Shown here in pieces: positions 8,053 to 17,279 of a stretch of 64,000 nt of DNA. The number at the start of each line of letters is the position of its first letter. The first letter of the stretch is position 1. The translations under genes were made by a program, and so were the position numbers. Origin of the DNA: Deinococcales bacterium. Its GTDB lineage: Bacteria; Deinococcota; Deinococci; Deinococcales; JAAFIG01. A model generated the notes under the pieces. The model saw nothing but the letters and a program-made list of their open reading frames with translations, did not search any database and was not told the origin of the DNA. The stretch is from the NCBI GenBank assembly GCA_013298595.1, contig JAAFIG010000002.1, forward strand, positions 1 to 64,000, given 5' to 3'.

Positions 8053-9408
8053 ATGAATTTTCAATCATACGCCTTTATATTTATGTTCTTACCCCTGACA
8101 TTGCTGGTTTTTTTCTTTGTACCAAAACATTGGCGCTTTTTACCATTGCTACTTTCAAGCATCATTTTTTATAGCTTACTCGAGATTAAAGCGGTATTTT
8201 TACTTTGGTCAGTCATTGTCATAACATTTTTGATTGCCAAAAAAGTAGCTCAAGGACAGCATAGGCGTACTTGGTTTTGGCTAGGAATCACTTTAAATTT
8301 GGCTTTTTTGGCTTTATTCAAATATGCCACTTTTGCCTTAGATACATTACAGCTCTTGACACCTCTTTTGCCAGCAAAAGTCGATTTTCAGCTACTATTA
8401 CCAATTGGTTTGAGTTTCTATATTTTTAATGCAATTGCATACCTGAGCGATGTTTACCGTAAGGAAATTCCTGCCAGTCTAGATTTTTGGCATTTTGCCA
8501 CTGGGATGTCGTTTTTTGCATCATTATTAAATGGTCCTTTACTGCGACAATCAAGTATCGCAGCTCAGTTTAAAAATCTGCATTTTGATGCTAATGGTTT
8601 TAGTATTGGTGCACAACGTTTTATGCAAGGATTTTGCAAAAAGGTCTTACTGGCTGATGCACTTGCACCATTGGCTCGAGAATGCTTTGTGGGTACACCA
8701 AGCAGCGCCAATTTGGTGTTTGGATCAGTACTGTATAGTTTACAATTATTTTTTGATTTTAGTGGTTATAGCGATATGGCAATTGGTATAGCCCGTATGT
8801 TTGGTATTTATTTACCCGAGAATTTTAATCAACCATACAGCGCAACGAGTTTGAGTCAATTTTGGCAGCGTTGGCATATGAGTTTATCAGGATTTTTAAA
8901 GCAATATGTTTACATCCCACTTGGTGGCAATCGCTACGGCGAATTCCGTACTGGGCTGAACTTGGTTTTAACCATGACACTTGGGGGGTTATGGCATGGT
9001 GCAAATTGGACTTTTATTTGTTGGGGTGTATGGAACGGTATTTTTTTATTACTCGAGCGAATGTTTCAACAGCCTTTTCCCTTACCTAAATGGTTAGCCA
9101 TTCCAAGAACTCTAGTGGTCATCCTGCTTGGCAGACTATTTTTTGTCGCTCCAGATGTGCAGACCGCTTTGACCTATTTTACTTCTTTATTTTTAGGTAA
9201 TACTTGGCAACTCAGTCAAAATGTTTTGCTTTTGGCAACACCAGAACGAATGCTAGTTGCATGTATCGCTATCTTAGGCTGTTTGCCATTGCAACTCAAG
9301 CCAATCTGGATAAAACACAGCCGTTTAGTATGGCTACCACTGTTTTGGGTAGCTATTGCTTTTGTAGCAGCAAGAACAGCTGAGCCTTTTTTATATTACA
9401 AATTTTAG
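8053..9408 (+). CDS. algI: MBOAT O-acyltransferase, AlgI-like
   Basis: A polytopic membrane protein of 451 residues that, in the AlgI family, moves acetyl groups across the inner membrane for polysaccharide O-acetylation. Visible family motifs are FDFSGYSDMAIG, FNQPYSATSLSQFWQRWH and the catalytic GGLWHGANW with the invariant His near residue 315. The length is typical. The ATG follows GAGGTGA. It is the first gene of an operon with two AlgJ/AlgX-like proteins, an AlgF-like protein and a glycosidase, which is the composition of an acetylation module. The polymer itself is unknown: no alginate polymerase gene is visible, so the acetylated glycan may not be alginate. Confidence 0.92.
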   Translation: MNFQSYAFIFMFLPLTLLVFFFVPKHWRFLPLLLSSIIFYSLLEIKAVFLLWSVIVITFLIAKKVAQGQHRRTWFWLGITLNLAFLALFKYATFALDTLQLLTPLLPAKVDFQLLLPIGLSFYIFNAIAYLSDVYRKEIPASLDFWHFATGMSFFASLLNGPLLRQSSIAAQFKNLHFDANGFSIGAQRFMQGFCKKVLLADALAPLARECFVGTPSSANLVFGSVLYSLQLFFDFSGYSDMAIGIARMFGIYLPENFNQPYSATSLSQFWQRWHMSLSGFLKQYVYIPLGGNRYGEFRTGLNLVLTMTLGGLWHGANWTFICWGVWNGIFLLLERMFQQPFPLPKWLAIPRTLVVILLGRLFFVAPDVQTALTYFTSLFLGNTWQLSQNVLLLATPERMLVACIAILGCLPLQLKPIWIKHSRLVWLPLFWVAIAFVAARTAEPFLYYKF

Positions 9409-9416
9409 GAGAAAAA

Positions 9417-10472
9417 ATGATTGTGTTAAAATCAACTCAAGCCAAGTATCAAAGCAATTGGATCAGTATTGGTTTTGTTGGTACGCTGTTTTTAGGCTTT
9501 TTGTTTTGCCTATTTGTTTTGCCACAAATTTATTTAGCCCAAGGTACAATACAAAACAAAGTAGCTACAGCATTACCATTGACTCAAGCAGCTGTTGGTT
9601 TTGTTAATGCTTGGCGCTATCGTTTTTTGGGTTCGACCGATGATCAAGTACAGATTGGCAAAGATGGTTGGTTATTTATCAGCCAGGATCTCTACTTAGC
9701 AACTCAGCCGCTAGAAAATATGCAGGCTCGAGCTAAAGCTGTGATTACTTTAGCCAAAGCATTACGTTCCCAAGGTATTCAATTAATGGTGGCTGTTGTA
9801 CCTAGTAAAGCTCGGATTCAAGCAAGTTCTTTAAGAACAGCATTCCCAACAGTCTTACAAAACGGGTACAGGGATTTTATCGACTTACTCGAGACAAGTG
9901 GTGTGACTGCACCTCGATTAGATGTACCATTGCTGGCAGCTGCGCAACAACAAGCTGTGTTTTTAAAAACAGATACCCATTGGAACATCAAAGGTGCCAA
10001 GATAGCAGCGCAAACTGTTGCCCAAGCGGCACTACCACTTCAACTCGAGTTACCAGTGGCACGCTTTCAAACAATACAAAGCGCCATACCACAAGAAATT
10101 AGTGGAGACTTGATTCATTTAATGGGTTTAGAAGATGTTGCAGTACCATTTCGTCCAGAAAATGATGTCGATTATAGTCAACAAACCCAGAATCTCGAGA
10201 ATTCTAATAGCGGTTTGCTCGGCGCACCGAGTAGTGCAGTGGTGTTGGTAGGGACTTCATATTCATTGCGAAGCAATTTTCTAGGAGCACTCGAGCAATC
10301 TCTTGGCACAAGGGTTCTAAGTGTGGCACGGGAAGGTTCTGGGTTTGAAGGAAACATGACCATATTTCTCGAGGATATAAAACGCTCAAAAGCTTTGCCC
10401 AAACTCTTAATTTGGGAGTTCAATGAGCGCTTTTTGTATTTGCCAATCACAAAAAAGTTGCCGCCTATATGA
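9417..10472 (+). CDS. AlgJ/AlgX-like SGNH acetyltransferase, first copy
   Basis: A 351-residue protein with one N-terminal membrane anchor (about 17-40) and an extracytoplasmic SGNH-like domain. The family motif TDTHWNIKGA lies near residues 183-192 and a Ser-containing GTSYS near 278, matching the Asp-His and Ser elements of AlgJ, AlgX and DHHW proteins. These place acetyl groups on exported polysaccharide after AlgI delivers them. It follows the MBOAT gene by 8 bp with AGGAG before the start. It resembles the second copy at 11104 but is shorter and lacks its C-terminal extension. Confidence 0.82.
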   Translation: MIVLKSTQAKYQSNWISIGFVGTLFLGFLFCLFVLPQIYLAQGTIQNKVATALPLTQAAVGFVNAWRYRFLGSTDDQVQIGKDGWLFISQDLYLATQPLENMQARAKAVITLAKALRSQGIQLMVAVVPSKARIQASSLRTAFPTVLQNGYRDFIDLLETSGVTAPRLDVPLLAAAQQQAVFLKTDTHWNIKGAKIAAQTVAQAALPLQLELPVARFQTIQSAIPQEISGDLIHLMGLEDVAVPFRPENDVDYSQQTQNLENSNSGLLGAPSSAVVLVGTSYSLRSNFLGALEQSLGTRVLSVAREGSGFEGNMTIFLEDIKRSKALPKLLIWEFNERFLYLPITKKLPPI

Positions 10473-10501
10473 ATGTTTTAGTTATGAATACAAGGAGGAT
10501 T

Positions 10502-11107
10502 ATGAAACAATTTTTTGCTCTATTCTTGGTTTGTGGTTTAGCTGGCGCATTAGCTTCGCCTCTGTATGCTCCTGCACCGCCACCTGATTCGGCATTTTTG
10601 CGCTTAGTCAATGCAACAATGGTTGTATCGCAAGTTGCTATTGGTAGTGTTGTATTCCCTTTGCCTTGGGCAGAAACCACAAAATACCGAGTGGTTAAGG
10701 AAGGGTCACGGGTTTTGCGTGTTGGTATAAATAATACATCTGTGCAACTTGAGGCGGGGAATTTTTATACAGCTGTACTGTTTGCTGGGAAATGGTGGCT
10801 TAATCTGGATCGTACTCACTCGAGTTTATTACAAGCACGAATTGCTGTTTACAACGCTTCGAGCCTTGGTGTGGCGATCAAAACAGCCGATGGTCAACTG
10901 AGCTTGTGGGAGAAACTCGAGACGAAAACGTACCAAATGCGAGCTGTTAATGCTGTGAAAGTGCGTTTAGCTGTCTTTGTCGGAGAAAAAAAATGGTTGC
11001 TCCCAGAAACGCAACTTGAAGCGAATATGGCTTACAGCATTTTTATTTTTGGTGATGCGAAAAATTTCAAAGCTATTTGGTTGCGAAATACCACAGAGGT
11101 TCTATGA
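10502..11107 (+). CDS. algF: AlgF-like exported acetylation adaptor
   Basis: A 201-residue exported protein. The start at 10502 is chosen over two earlier in-frame ATGs because a strong AAGGAGG precedes it and it gives a proper signal peptide (MKQFFALFLVCGLAGALA). The mature part is beta-rich and begins with an AlgF-like segment (FLRLVNATMVV...). AlgF is a periplasmic partner of AlgI, AlgJ and AlgX. The gene sits between the two AlgJ/AlgX-like genes and overlaps the next one by ATGA, so translation is coupled. The family call rests on sequence pattern and position. Confidence 0.7.
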   Translation: MKQFFALFLVCGLAGALASPLYAPAPPPDSAFLRLVNATMVVSQVAIGSVVFPLPWAETTKYRVVKEGSRVLRVGINNTSVQLEAGNFYTAVLFAGKWWLNLDRTHSSLLQARIAVYNASSLGVAIKTADGQLSLWEKLETKTYQMRAVNAVKVRLAVFVGEKKWLLPETQLEANMAYSIFIFGDAKNFKAIWLRNTTEVL

Positions 11108-12777
11108 AACAGCTAATTGTGATGATTCTTTTGACAACGGCTGCTTTTGCAGCTTCGTTCACTAGTTTTCTTGATACAGGTGTGAGTCAAGGGCAACGTG
11201 GTTGGTTATTTCATGTAGCTGAATACGGTGCCTACCAACAAGAACAGTCTCGAGATATTGAAGATAAGCTACGTTTTATTGCTGGTATCAGTCAAGCCTT
11301 TAAAGAACAAGGCGTACAGTTATTGGTGGCACTCGTACCTGGTAAAATTCACTTGTACGAATCAGAACTATCGTCGGATTTCCCCCTCACAGATACCATT
11401 CGTTCGCGTTATACCCGAGCACTACAAATGTTGCAGACAAGCGGTGTGCAAACCGTGGATTTATTAACACCAATGAGTGTAGCGCAACGCAGCCCTGAAG
11501 AAAAAACTTATCCGATCTATCAGAAACTCGATCATCATTTCTCAAGTCGAGGCGCCTTAGTTGCCGCTAAAGCTGTGGCAGATAGTGTGCGAAAAATAAT
11601 ACCAGCCGCTGATTTGCCAGTTAGTAAATTCATGTTAAAGCCACAACCCAAGGAGTATTACGAGGAATCAAGTTTATTACAGCGTTTGCCAAAATCTGAG
11701 CAAGCTAAATATCCAAAAGAAGCTTTTATTCCTTACGAACTTGAGCGTAGTGGTAATAGTTTATTTTCGAGCCAAACAGCCAATGTGGTTTTGGTTGGTT
11801 CTTCGGCTTCTAAAGGTGGGCGTTTATGGGCATTTGAGTATGGTATTCCTTTCTATTTGGCTTCAGAAGTGGTTAATGCCGCTCAAATTGGGCGTGGTCC
11901 ATGGTTGCCACTGGAAGATTATCTCACTGATCCAAGTTATCAAAACAACAAACCAAAAGTCATCATTTGGCAGTTATGGGAAGCCTTTTTACTTGATGTG
12001 GATCAAGCTATGTTACCTGAGGATTGGGCTGCTCGGCTTGGAGCATTAATCGCTGATGGAAGCCCCTTACCAAAATTAGCATTACCAAGTGCCAATTTGG
12101 AAATTAGTGTACCAAGTGAGGCTCGCGCCACCGATTCAATGTTACTCGAGGTCAGTAGTCCAAGCCTTGAACGGCTCAAACTTGAAGTGATTGGTTTAAA
12201 AAGTCAAAAGCTTTTGACTTTGCGATTAGGGGCAATTGGGCAACGGTACCGTTTAAAAATCCCCTTGGCACTTGCGGGTGATACCGCACAGCGTATTCGT
12301 TTGTTGGCAAATACTAAAACTTTACAAGTATTTAAAGTGCAGCGTATGGCATTATCAAGTGCTATGCAAAAGTTACTTGCACCGTTGGGGGAACAAAATC
12401 TTTTAGCCCGTACCGACCGTTTTGCTTTGCGTGGTTTTGCTGACCTTGAATCAAATGGGGTGCGTTGGGCACTCGGGGCATCAACCAGTGTGGGGTTTTG
12501 GAGCTTAGACACAAAACCGATTCAACTTGAAGTTGATGTTTATAATCCAATTGAAAAACAAGAAGTGACTTGGCTACTTAATGGTGCACCACTCGAAATA
12601 TGGCGTGACTTAAAAGCCGAAGAGAATAAACAACGAACATTCACTTTTACTCCATTGAGTGGTAAGAATATTCTTGAGATGCGGGTGAAATCATTTAATG
12701 GTAACGGCAGTGAATTTGCTAAAACTGATGCCAGACCATTATCGGTGATGTTTAATCGCTTTTCATTGATTTTTTAA
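11104..12777 (+). CDS. AlgX/AlgJ-like SGNH acetyltransferase with C-terminal beta domain
   Basis: A 557-residue exported protein with signal sequence MKQLIVMILLTTAAFA. The catalytic-type motifs are LDHHFSSRGAL near 140 and VGSSASKGG near 231. Residues from about 330 to the end form a beta-rich part, possibly carbohydrate-binding as in AlgX. The ATG at 11104 overlaps the AlgF-like stop and has AGAGG before it; the longer in-frame start lies within that gene and is not needed. It is probably the periplasmic acetyltransferase acting on the same polymer as the first copy, with the extra domain holding the substrate. Confidence 0.78.
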   Translation: MKQLIVMILLTTAAFAASFTSFLDTGVSQGQRGWLFHVAEYGAYQQEQSRDIEDKLRFIAGISQAFKEQGVQLLVALVPGKIHLYESELSSDFPLTDTIRSRYTRALQMLQTSGVQTVDLLTPMSVAQRSPEEKTYPIYQKLDHHFSSRGALVAAKAVADSVRKIIPAADLPVSKFMLKPQPKEYYEESSLLQRLPKSEQAKYPKEAFIPYELERSGNSLFSSQTANVVLVGSSASKGGRLWAFEYGIPFYLASEVVNAAQIGRGPWLPLEDYLTDPSYQNNKPKVIIWQLWEAFLLDVDQAMLPEDWAARLGALIADGSPLPKLALPSANLEISVPSEARATDSMLLEVSSPSLERLKLEVIGLKSQKLLTLRLGAIGQRYRLKIPLALAGDTAQRIRLLANTKTLQVFKVQRMALSSAMQKLLAPLGEQNLLARTDRFALRGFADLESNGVRWALGASTSVGFWSLDTKPIQLEVDVYNPIEKQEVTWLLNGAPLEIWRDLKAEENKQRTFTFTPLSGKNILEMRVKSFNGNGSEFAKTDARPLSVMFNRFSLIF

Positions 12778-12780
12778 GCT

Positions 12781-14331
12781 ATGTGGCATTCTCGAGTATG
12801 GTGGTTTTTATTTGCTACGCTCATTTTTATCTTGGCTTTTGGCGTGTGGTTTTTTCTACCGCGCTGGCAGCTGGTTAGCCGTACTGAACAAGCACTGAGC
12901 AGCCTTGCTATGCAGCAAAAATCCCCAGGACTTTGGCGTTGGACGAATACCCAATTGCCTTTGCCAAGGCTATTTGAACTTTCTCGTCAGGATGAAATTA
13001 CTAGTCACTACCAAGCCGCATTACTCGAGTTAGGGTATGCCACGCAAAGCTCTGATCGTAGTGGGTTACGTACCTACTTTCAAGAAGCGGCTCTTGAGGA
13101 TGCGAAATTAGCAGCCATGTCAGTTTCGGCTCAAGCCAGTTGGGATCATCAAATGAAGTTACGTTTTTACGCTCCTGATGGTGCAACTGTTGCATTTACG
13201 GATTCAGCTTGGTTAGGATTTATCATTGGTGATGCTTTTGAAATACGTTATCAAGTCCTTGATGTTGTGATGCGCTTATCGGATGGTAATTGGCGAATTA
13301 TTCATTGGCGAATCATCCAGCGCTCCAAACCAAAAATACAAGCAGACTCGAGACTGACAGCCGTAAATATAGACCAGTTGCGAGGGGTCAATTATGTAGG
13401 GCGTTCACATCCTTTTGCTGATTTTTGGGATAACTGGAACAGCGCTGAAGTTCAAGCCGATTTTCGGCTGGCAAAGGCTTTGCAATTACCAGTGATTCGA
13501 TTTTTTATTCCATTTCCAACGTCTGAAGCTGTATATCAGAATTTGCCAATCATGCTCGAATTAGCTAAAACTACAGGAGTACAGTTGCTGCCGACTTTAC
13601 TGGATTCGTACACGCAGTATCGGCTCGAGGATATCCCCGCAATTCATGCTTCGATCACAAGGCTTTTACCGTTCCTAAAGCATACAAGTGTACTCGCAAT
13701 TGATATTAAAAACGAAGCCGAGCGCGATGTGAAAACCGCCTCTTGGCGCAATATTCGCGGCGTGCTGGGCTTTTTAGCGGTTTGGCTGCGAAAAAATACT
13801 TCAAAGCCAATCACAGCTGGTCTTAGTCAACCCGATTCGATCTTAGCTCAATCACTCGATTTTGTGACCGTTCATCATTATGGTTCGTTGGTGCAACTCG
13901 ATCAGCATTTAGTTGCCGCTAAGACCACAAATAAACCAGTTTTACTTGAGGAATTTGGTTTTCATACGCAGACCAATGCTTTGCCTGATCCACATACGGA
14001 AGCTGAACAAAGCCAGTATTTTGCGGCAGTTCTGGCGCTGTGTGCACGGCTCAAGGTTGGTTTTTTGGTGTGGAATTTACATGATTTTACGGCTGGGAAC
14101 ATGCCTGCTGGACGTGAGGTGGAACGTCATTTGGGTCTAATTCGTACCGATGGTTCACTCAAGCCTGTAACCGCAGTTCTACGCGGCGAGAAGATAGAAA
14201 ATACTCCTTGGTGGGATCGTTTTTTAAAAGTAAAAGCACTATTTTCTGTGTGGTGGTTAGGGTTGATATTCTTTTGTATTTGGTGGTTTCGACGCGGTTT
14301 CAGTACAAGAAAAAATAATAATACTTATTAG
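12781..14331 (+). CDS. Membrane-anchored GH5-like glycoside hydrolase
   Basis: A 516-residue protein with a membrane segment at each end (about 7-28 and 480-500) and an extracytoplasmic middle. Residues 60-180 look like an NTF2-like domain. Residues 190-460 look like a TIM barrel of the GH5/GH39 clan: a KNEAER stretch near 310 with the probable acid/base Glu, VHHYG near 364, and LLEEFGF near 389 with the probable nucleophile Glu. Polysaccharide operons often carry such an enzyme to trim or clear polymer in the periplasm. It starts 3 bp after the AlgX-like gene. The substrate is unknown. Confidence 0.75.
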   Translation: MWHSRVWWFLFATLIFILAFGVWFFLPRWQLVSRTEQALSSLAMQQKSPGLWRWTNTQLPLPRLFELSRQDEITSHYQAALLELGYATQSSDRSGLRTYFQEAALEDAKLAAMSVSAQASWDHQMKLRFYAPDGATVAFTDSAWLGFIIGDAFEIRYQVLDVVMRLSDGNWRIIHWRIIQRSKPKIQADSRLTAVNIDQLRGVNYVGRSHPFADFWDNWNSAEVQADFRLAKALQLPVIRFFIPFPTSEAVYQNLPIMLELAKTTGVQLLPTLLDSYTQYRLEDIPAIHASITRLLPFLKHTSVLAIDIKNEAERDVKTASWRNIRGVLGFLAVWLRKNTSKPITAGLSQPDSILAQSLDFVTVHHYGSLVQLDQHLVAAKTTNKPVLLEEFGFHTQTNALPDPHTEAEQSQYFAAVLALCARLKVGFLVWNLHDFTAGNMPAGREVERHLGLIRTDGSLKPVTAVLRGEKIENTPWWDRFLKVKALFSVWWLGLIFFCIWWFRRGFSTRKNNNTY

Positions 14332-14349
14332 AGAGCGTTTCACATTTCG

Positions 14350-14404
14350 TGTGATTTTTGACCAAGATACACTGGTAAATCAAAGTATAGTGCTAGCACT
14401 ATAC
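14350..14404 (+). promoter_or_regulatory. Bipartite TGTG / GTATAGTGCTAGCACTATAC element upstream of the PAS-GAF-HD-GYP gene
   Basis: TGTGATTTTTGACCA starts at 14350. Forty nt downstream lies GTGCTAGCAC inside a perfect 20-bp palindrome (14385-14404). The site at 17199 has the same 40-nt spacing. Likely operator or promoter of the gene at 14470. Confidence 0.65.
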
Positions 14405-14469
14405 GATACTGGTTTGGGAGAATCACATCTTTGGTCAAACCATTATAAATAGTAAAAATGGAGGATTTT

Positions 14470-17190
14470 ATGCTGACTCATGATGTATTTGCACATTTGG
14501 AAACCCCGAGTCTACTCTCGGCAACTCGGATTCAAGACATCCAAGAATTCCCTAATAACCAGCCAGAAACGAAAACCCTCGAACATTACGAGCGTAACCT
14601 AGTGACTTTGCTCGAAAATCTACCTGATATCATTGCTCGTTTTGATCAGGAATGTCGCTACTTGTACATCACACCAAATTACGAAGTGTGGAGCGGTTTG
14701 AAGCAACACCAAGTGATAGGTCGAGCTATGGCGGAGTTGCCAGTACCAAAGCGTTTATTGTACCTATGGCAAAAAGCAATTCGGCAAGTTTTTACAACCG
14801 GACAAGCCACCACCATCGAATACGAAAACCAATATGGGCGCGAACAACGCTTTTTTGAAACTCGTTTACTACCCGAATTTGACGCAATGGATTTAGTTGA
14901 ATCAGTGCTGACCTGCACTCGAGAAATCACACAGACAAAATCCTTAATGACTCTACTCGAAACTCGAGAACGGCGGTTACGGGCTTTAATTGAACACAGT
15001 GCCGATGCTATGACACTATTTGATGCAGAAGGAAATATTATTTATGCTAGCCCTGCCTCGAGTCGTTTACTCGGTGTAGTCCTCGAGAAATTTGTTGGTA
15101 TCAATGCCCTAGATTTTATTCACCCAGAAGATGTGATGCTTGCGCGAACTGCTTTTCGTAAATCATTGGCTCAGTCTAATATTGGTGTACCAACAGAGGT
15201 GCGTGTGCGGCGGCATGACGGTAGTTGGTGTTGGGTAGCAGGTACGTTCACCAATTTACTTGCTGACCCTGATGTGATGGCTGTGCTAGCCAATTATGGC
15301 GATAGCAGTGAACGCCGAATGCAAAATGAATTGATCCAAAAACGTGAAGAACAATATCGAACCATTATCGAAAATCTACCCGACGCAATGGTAGCTCAGA
15401 TTGACCTAGATATGCGTTTTTCTTTTGTTGGTGGTAAATTATTGCAAAATTGGGGACGCGATAATGCAGAACTCGAGAACTGCCGACTCGAAGATTGCGA
15501 GCAAAAATATTTATTACAAGCTAGCGCCTTGTACCGTGAAGCGTTCACTGGCGTTCGAGTCGAACGTGAGATTCAGTATCATGGTAAGAATGTCAAAATT
15601 TATGTGATTCCGACTTTTGATAAGCAACAAAGAGTAACCGGAGCCAATATCCTAGCTTTGGATGTGACTGATATTCACACCACTAAAGCAGCTTTGCAAA
15701 CAAGCCAAAAATTATTTCAAGCGGCTTTTGAGCAATCACAAATTGGAATGGCTATTTTAGATTTAAGTGGTAGCTGGCAGCAAATTAATCCAGCCTTAGC
15801 TAATATGCTTGGCTATACTATTGAAGAGCTGCAACGAAAAACCGTTTCAGAAGTTTCGCATCCACAAGAATATCACACCATGAAATGTGCAACCGAACTC
15901 CTAGAAGTAGGGCAAGCTCAGTATGAAAAACGCTATCTTCATAAGCATGGATATGAGATTTGGGCACGAGTACATGTCACATTAGTCAATGACGGTGTTA
16001 AACAGTATGCCTTTAAGCAAATTGAGAATATCAGTAGCGAAAAATATCATGAAATACAAATTCAGGAACTCAATACTGCCCTCGAGCAGCGCTTACAACG
16101 TTTACAGGCATTACGACAAATTGATAATGCTTTAAACTCGAGCTTGGATTTATCTTTGACTTTGGGTTTGGTGGTTGAACAAATCCGAACGCAACTGGAT
16201 GCACAAGCCGCTGCTGTATTACTGTATTACCCTGAATCCCTGAGTTTTCGTTATTTTACGGGGCGTGGCTTTAAAACTGAAGCGGCTAAAAGCTTTTCGG
16301 TGCGTTTAGGACAACCACTGGGTGGGATTGTTGGTTTAGATCGTATGGCTTTGGTGGTACCTGATGTTTTTCAAGTGGATTTACCACCTAGTCATGAAGA
16401 TTTTTTGCGACGTGAAGGTGTTGGTTCGTTTATTGGTTTGCCATTGTTGGCAAAAGGTGAATTGCTTGGTGTGATTGAAATTTATCATCATCAAGCATTG
16501 CAAGTTTCCTCGGATACTATGGATTACCTTGAGATGCTGGTTGGTCAAGCAGCCCTAGCCATTGAAAATACTCGAGTCTTACGGGCATTGCAATATTCCA
16601 ATACCGAGTTAGCAATGGCATATGATGAAACTATTGAAGGTTGGTCAAGGGCACTTGATTTACGGGATAAAGAAACTGAAGGGCATAGCCGTCGTGTGAC
16701 TGAAATGACGGTGCGTTTAGCTCGAGCGATGAACTTACCTGAATCGGAAATCATTCATATGCGTCGTGGTGCTTTGTTACATGATATCGGGAAAATGGGT
16801 GTGCCTGACGAAATTCTTTTAAAGCCAGGAAAATTGACTGACGATGAATGGGTTGCAATGCGTAAACATCCAGATTTTGCTTATGAGTTGCTTGCTCCTA
16901 TTGGCTTTCTTGGTGCAGCTTTGGATATTCCATATGCACATCACGAAAAATGGGACGGGACTGGTTATCCACGTGGCTTAAAGGGGTCTTGTATTCCGTT
17001 AGCTGCCCGAATCTTTGCTGTAGTTGATGTGTGGGATGCTTTGAAATCTGATCGCCCATATCGTCCAGGTTGGACAACTGAACGTGTGATTGAACATATT
17101 AGGGCTTCGGCAAGTACCCATTTTGATCCTCAGGTTGTAGAAGTTTTTCTCAGTGTTTTGGCGACAACAACTGACGAATTAGCTATCTGA
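14470..17190 (+). CDS. Multi-PAS, GAF, HD-GYP sensor phosphodiesterase
   Basis: A 906-residue cytoplasmic protein. About four PAS domains (about 30-530) are followed by a short coiled region, a GAF domain (about 550-700) and an HD-GYP domain (about 715-890). The catalytic motifs are intact: HSRR, LLHDIGKMG near 770, HHEKWDGTGYP near 825-833, and VVDVWDAL. HD-GYP proteins degrade c-di-GMP, so this should lower it in response to signals sensed by PAS or GAF. The start at 14470 is preferred to 14458 because GGAGG lies six bases before it. It stands between two copies of the GTGCTAGCAC element and is probably monocistronic. Confidence 0.93.
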   Translation: MLTHDVFAHLETPSLLSATRIQDIQEFPNNQPETKTLEHYERNLVTLLENLPDIIARFDQECRYLYITPNYEVWSGLKQHQVIGRAMAELPVPKRLLYLWQKAIRQVFTTGQATTIEYENQYGREQRFFETRLLPEFDAMDLVESVLTCTREITQTKSLMTLLETRERRLRALIEHSADAMTLFDAEGNIIYASPASSRLLGVVLEKFVGINALDFIHPEDVMLARTAFRKSLAQSNIGVPTEVRVRRHDGSWCWVAGTFTNLLADPDVMAVLANYGDSSERRMQNELIQKREEQYRTIIENLPDAMVAQIDLDMRFSFVGGKLLQNWGRDNAELENCRLEDCEQKYLLQASALYREAFTGVRVEREIQYHGKNVKIYVIPTFDKQQRVTGANILALDVTDIHTTKAALQTSQKLFQAAFEQSQIGMAILDLSGSWQQINPALANMLGYTIEELQRKTVSEVSHPQEYHTMKCATELLEVGQAQYEKRYLHKHGYEIWARVHVTLVNDGVKQYAFKQIENISSEKYHEIQIQELNTALEQRLQRLQALRQIDNALNSSLDLSLTLGLVVEQIRTQLDAQAAAVLLYYPESLSFRYFTGRGFKTEAAKSFSVRLGQPLGGIVGLDRMALVVPDVFQVDLPPSHEDFLRREGVGSFIGLPLLAKGELLGVIEIYHHQALQVSSDTMDYLEMLVGQAALAIENTRVLRALQYSNTELAMAYDETIEGWSRALDLRDKETEGHSRRVTEMTVRLARAMNLPESEIIHMRRGALLHDIGKMGVPDEILLKPGKLTDDEWVAMRKHPDFAYELLAPIGFLGAALDIPYAHHEKWDGTGYPRGLKGSCIPLAARIFAVVDVWDALKSDRPYRPGWTTERVIEHIRASASTHFDPQVVEVFLSVLATTTDELAI

Positions 17191-17198
17191 AGACTTAG

Positions 17199-17248
17199 TG
17201 TGATTTTTGCACACGAGATATCAAAAAAACACTATATAGTGCTAGCAC
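17199..17248 (+). promoter_or_regulatory. Bipartite TGTG-N7-CACA / GTGCTAGCAC element upstream of the 17-27 kb operon
   Basis: TGTG-N7-CACA spans 17199-17213 and GTGCTAGCAC spans 17239-17248, 40 nt start to start. It is the only intergenic signal before ten closely packed genes, so it probably controls the whole polysaccharide and partner-switch operon. Confidence 0.65.
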
Positions 17249-17279
17249 AATTAAAATACTAGATCCAAAAGGAGTCCAT

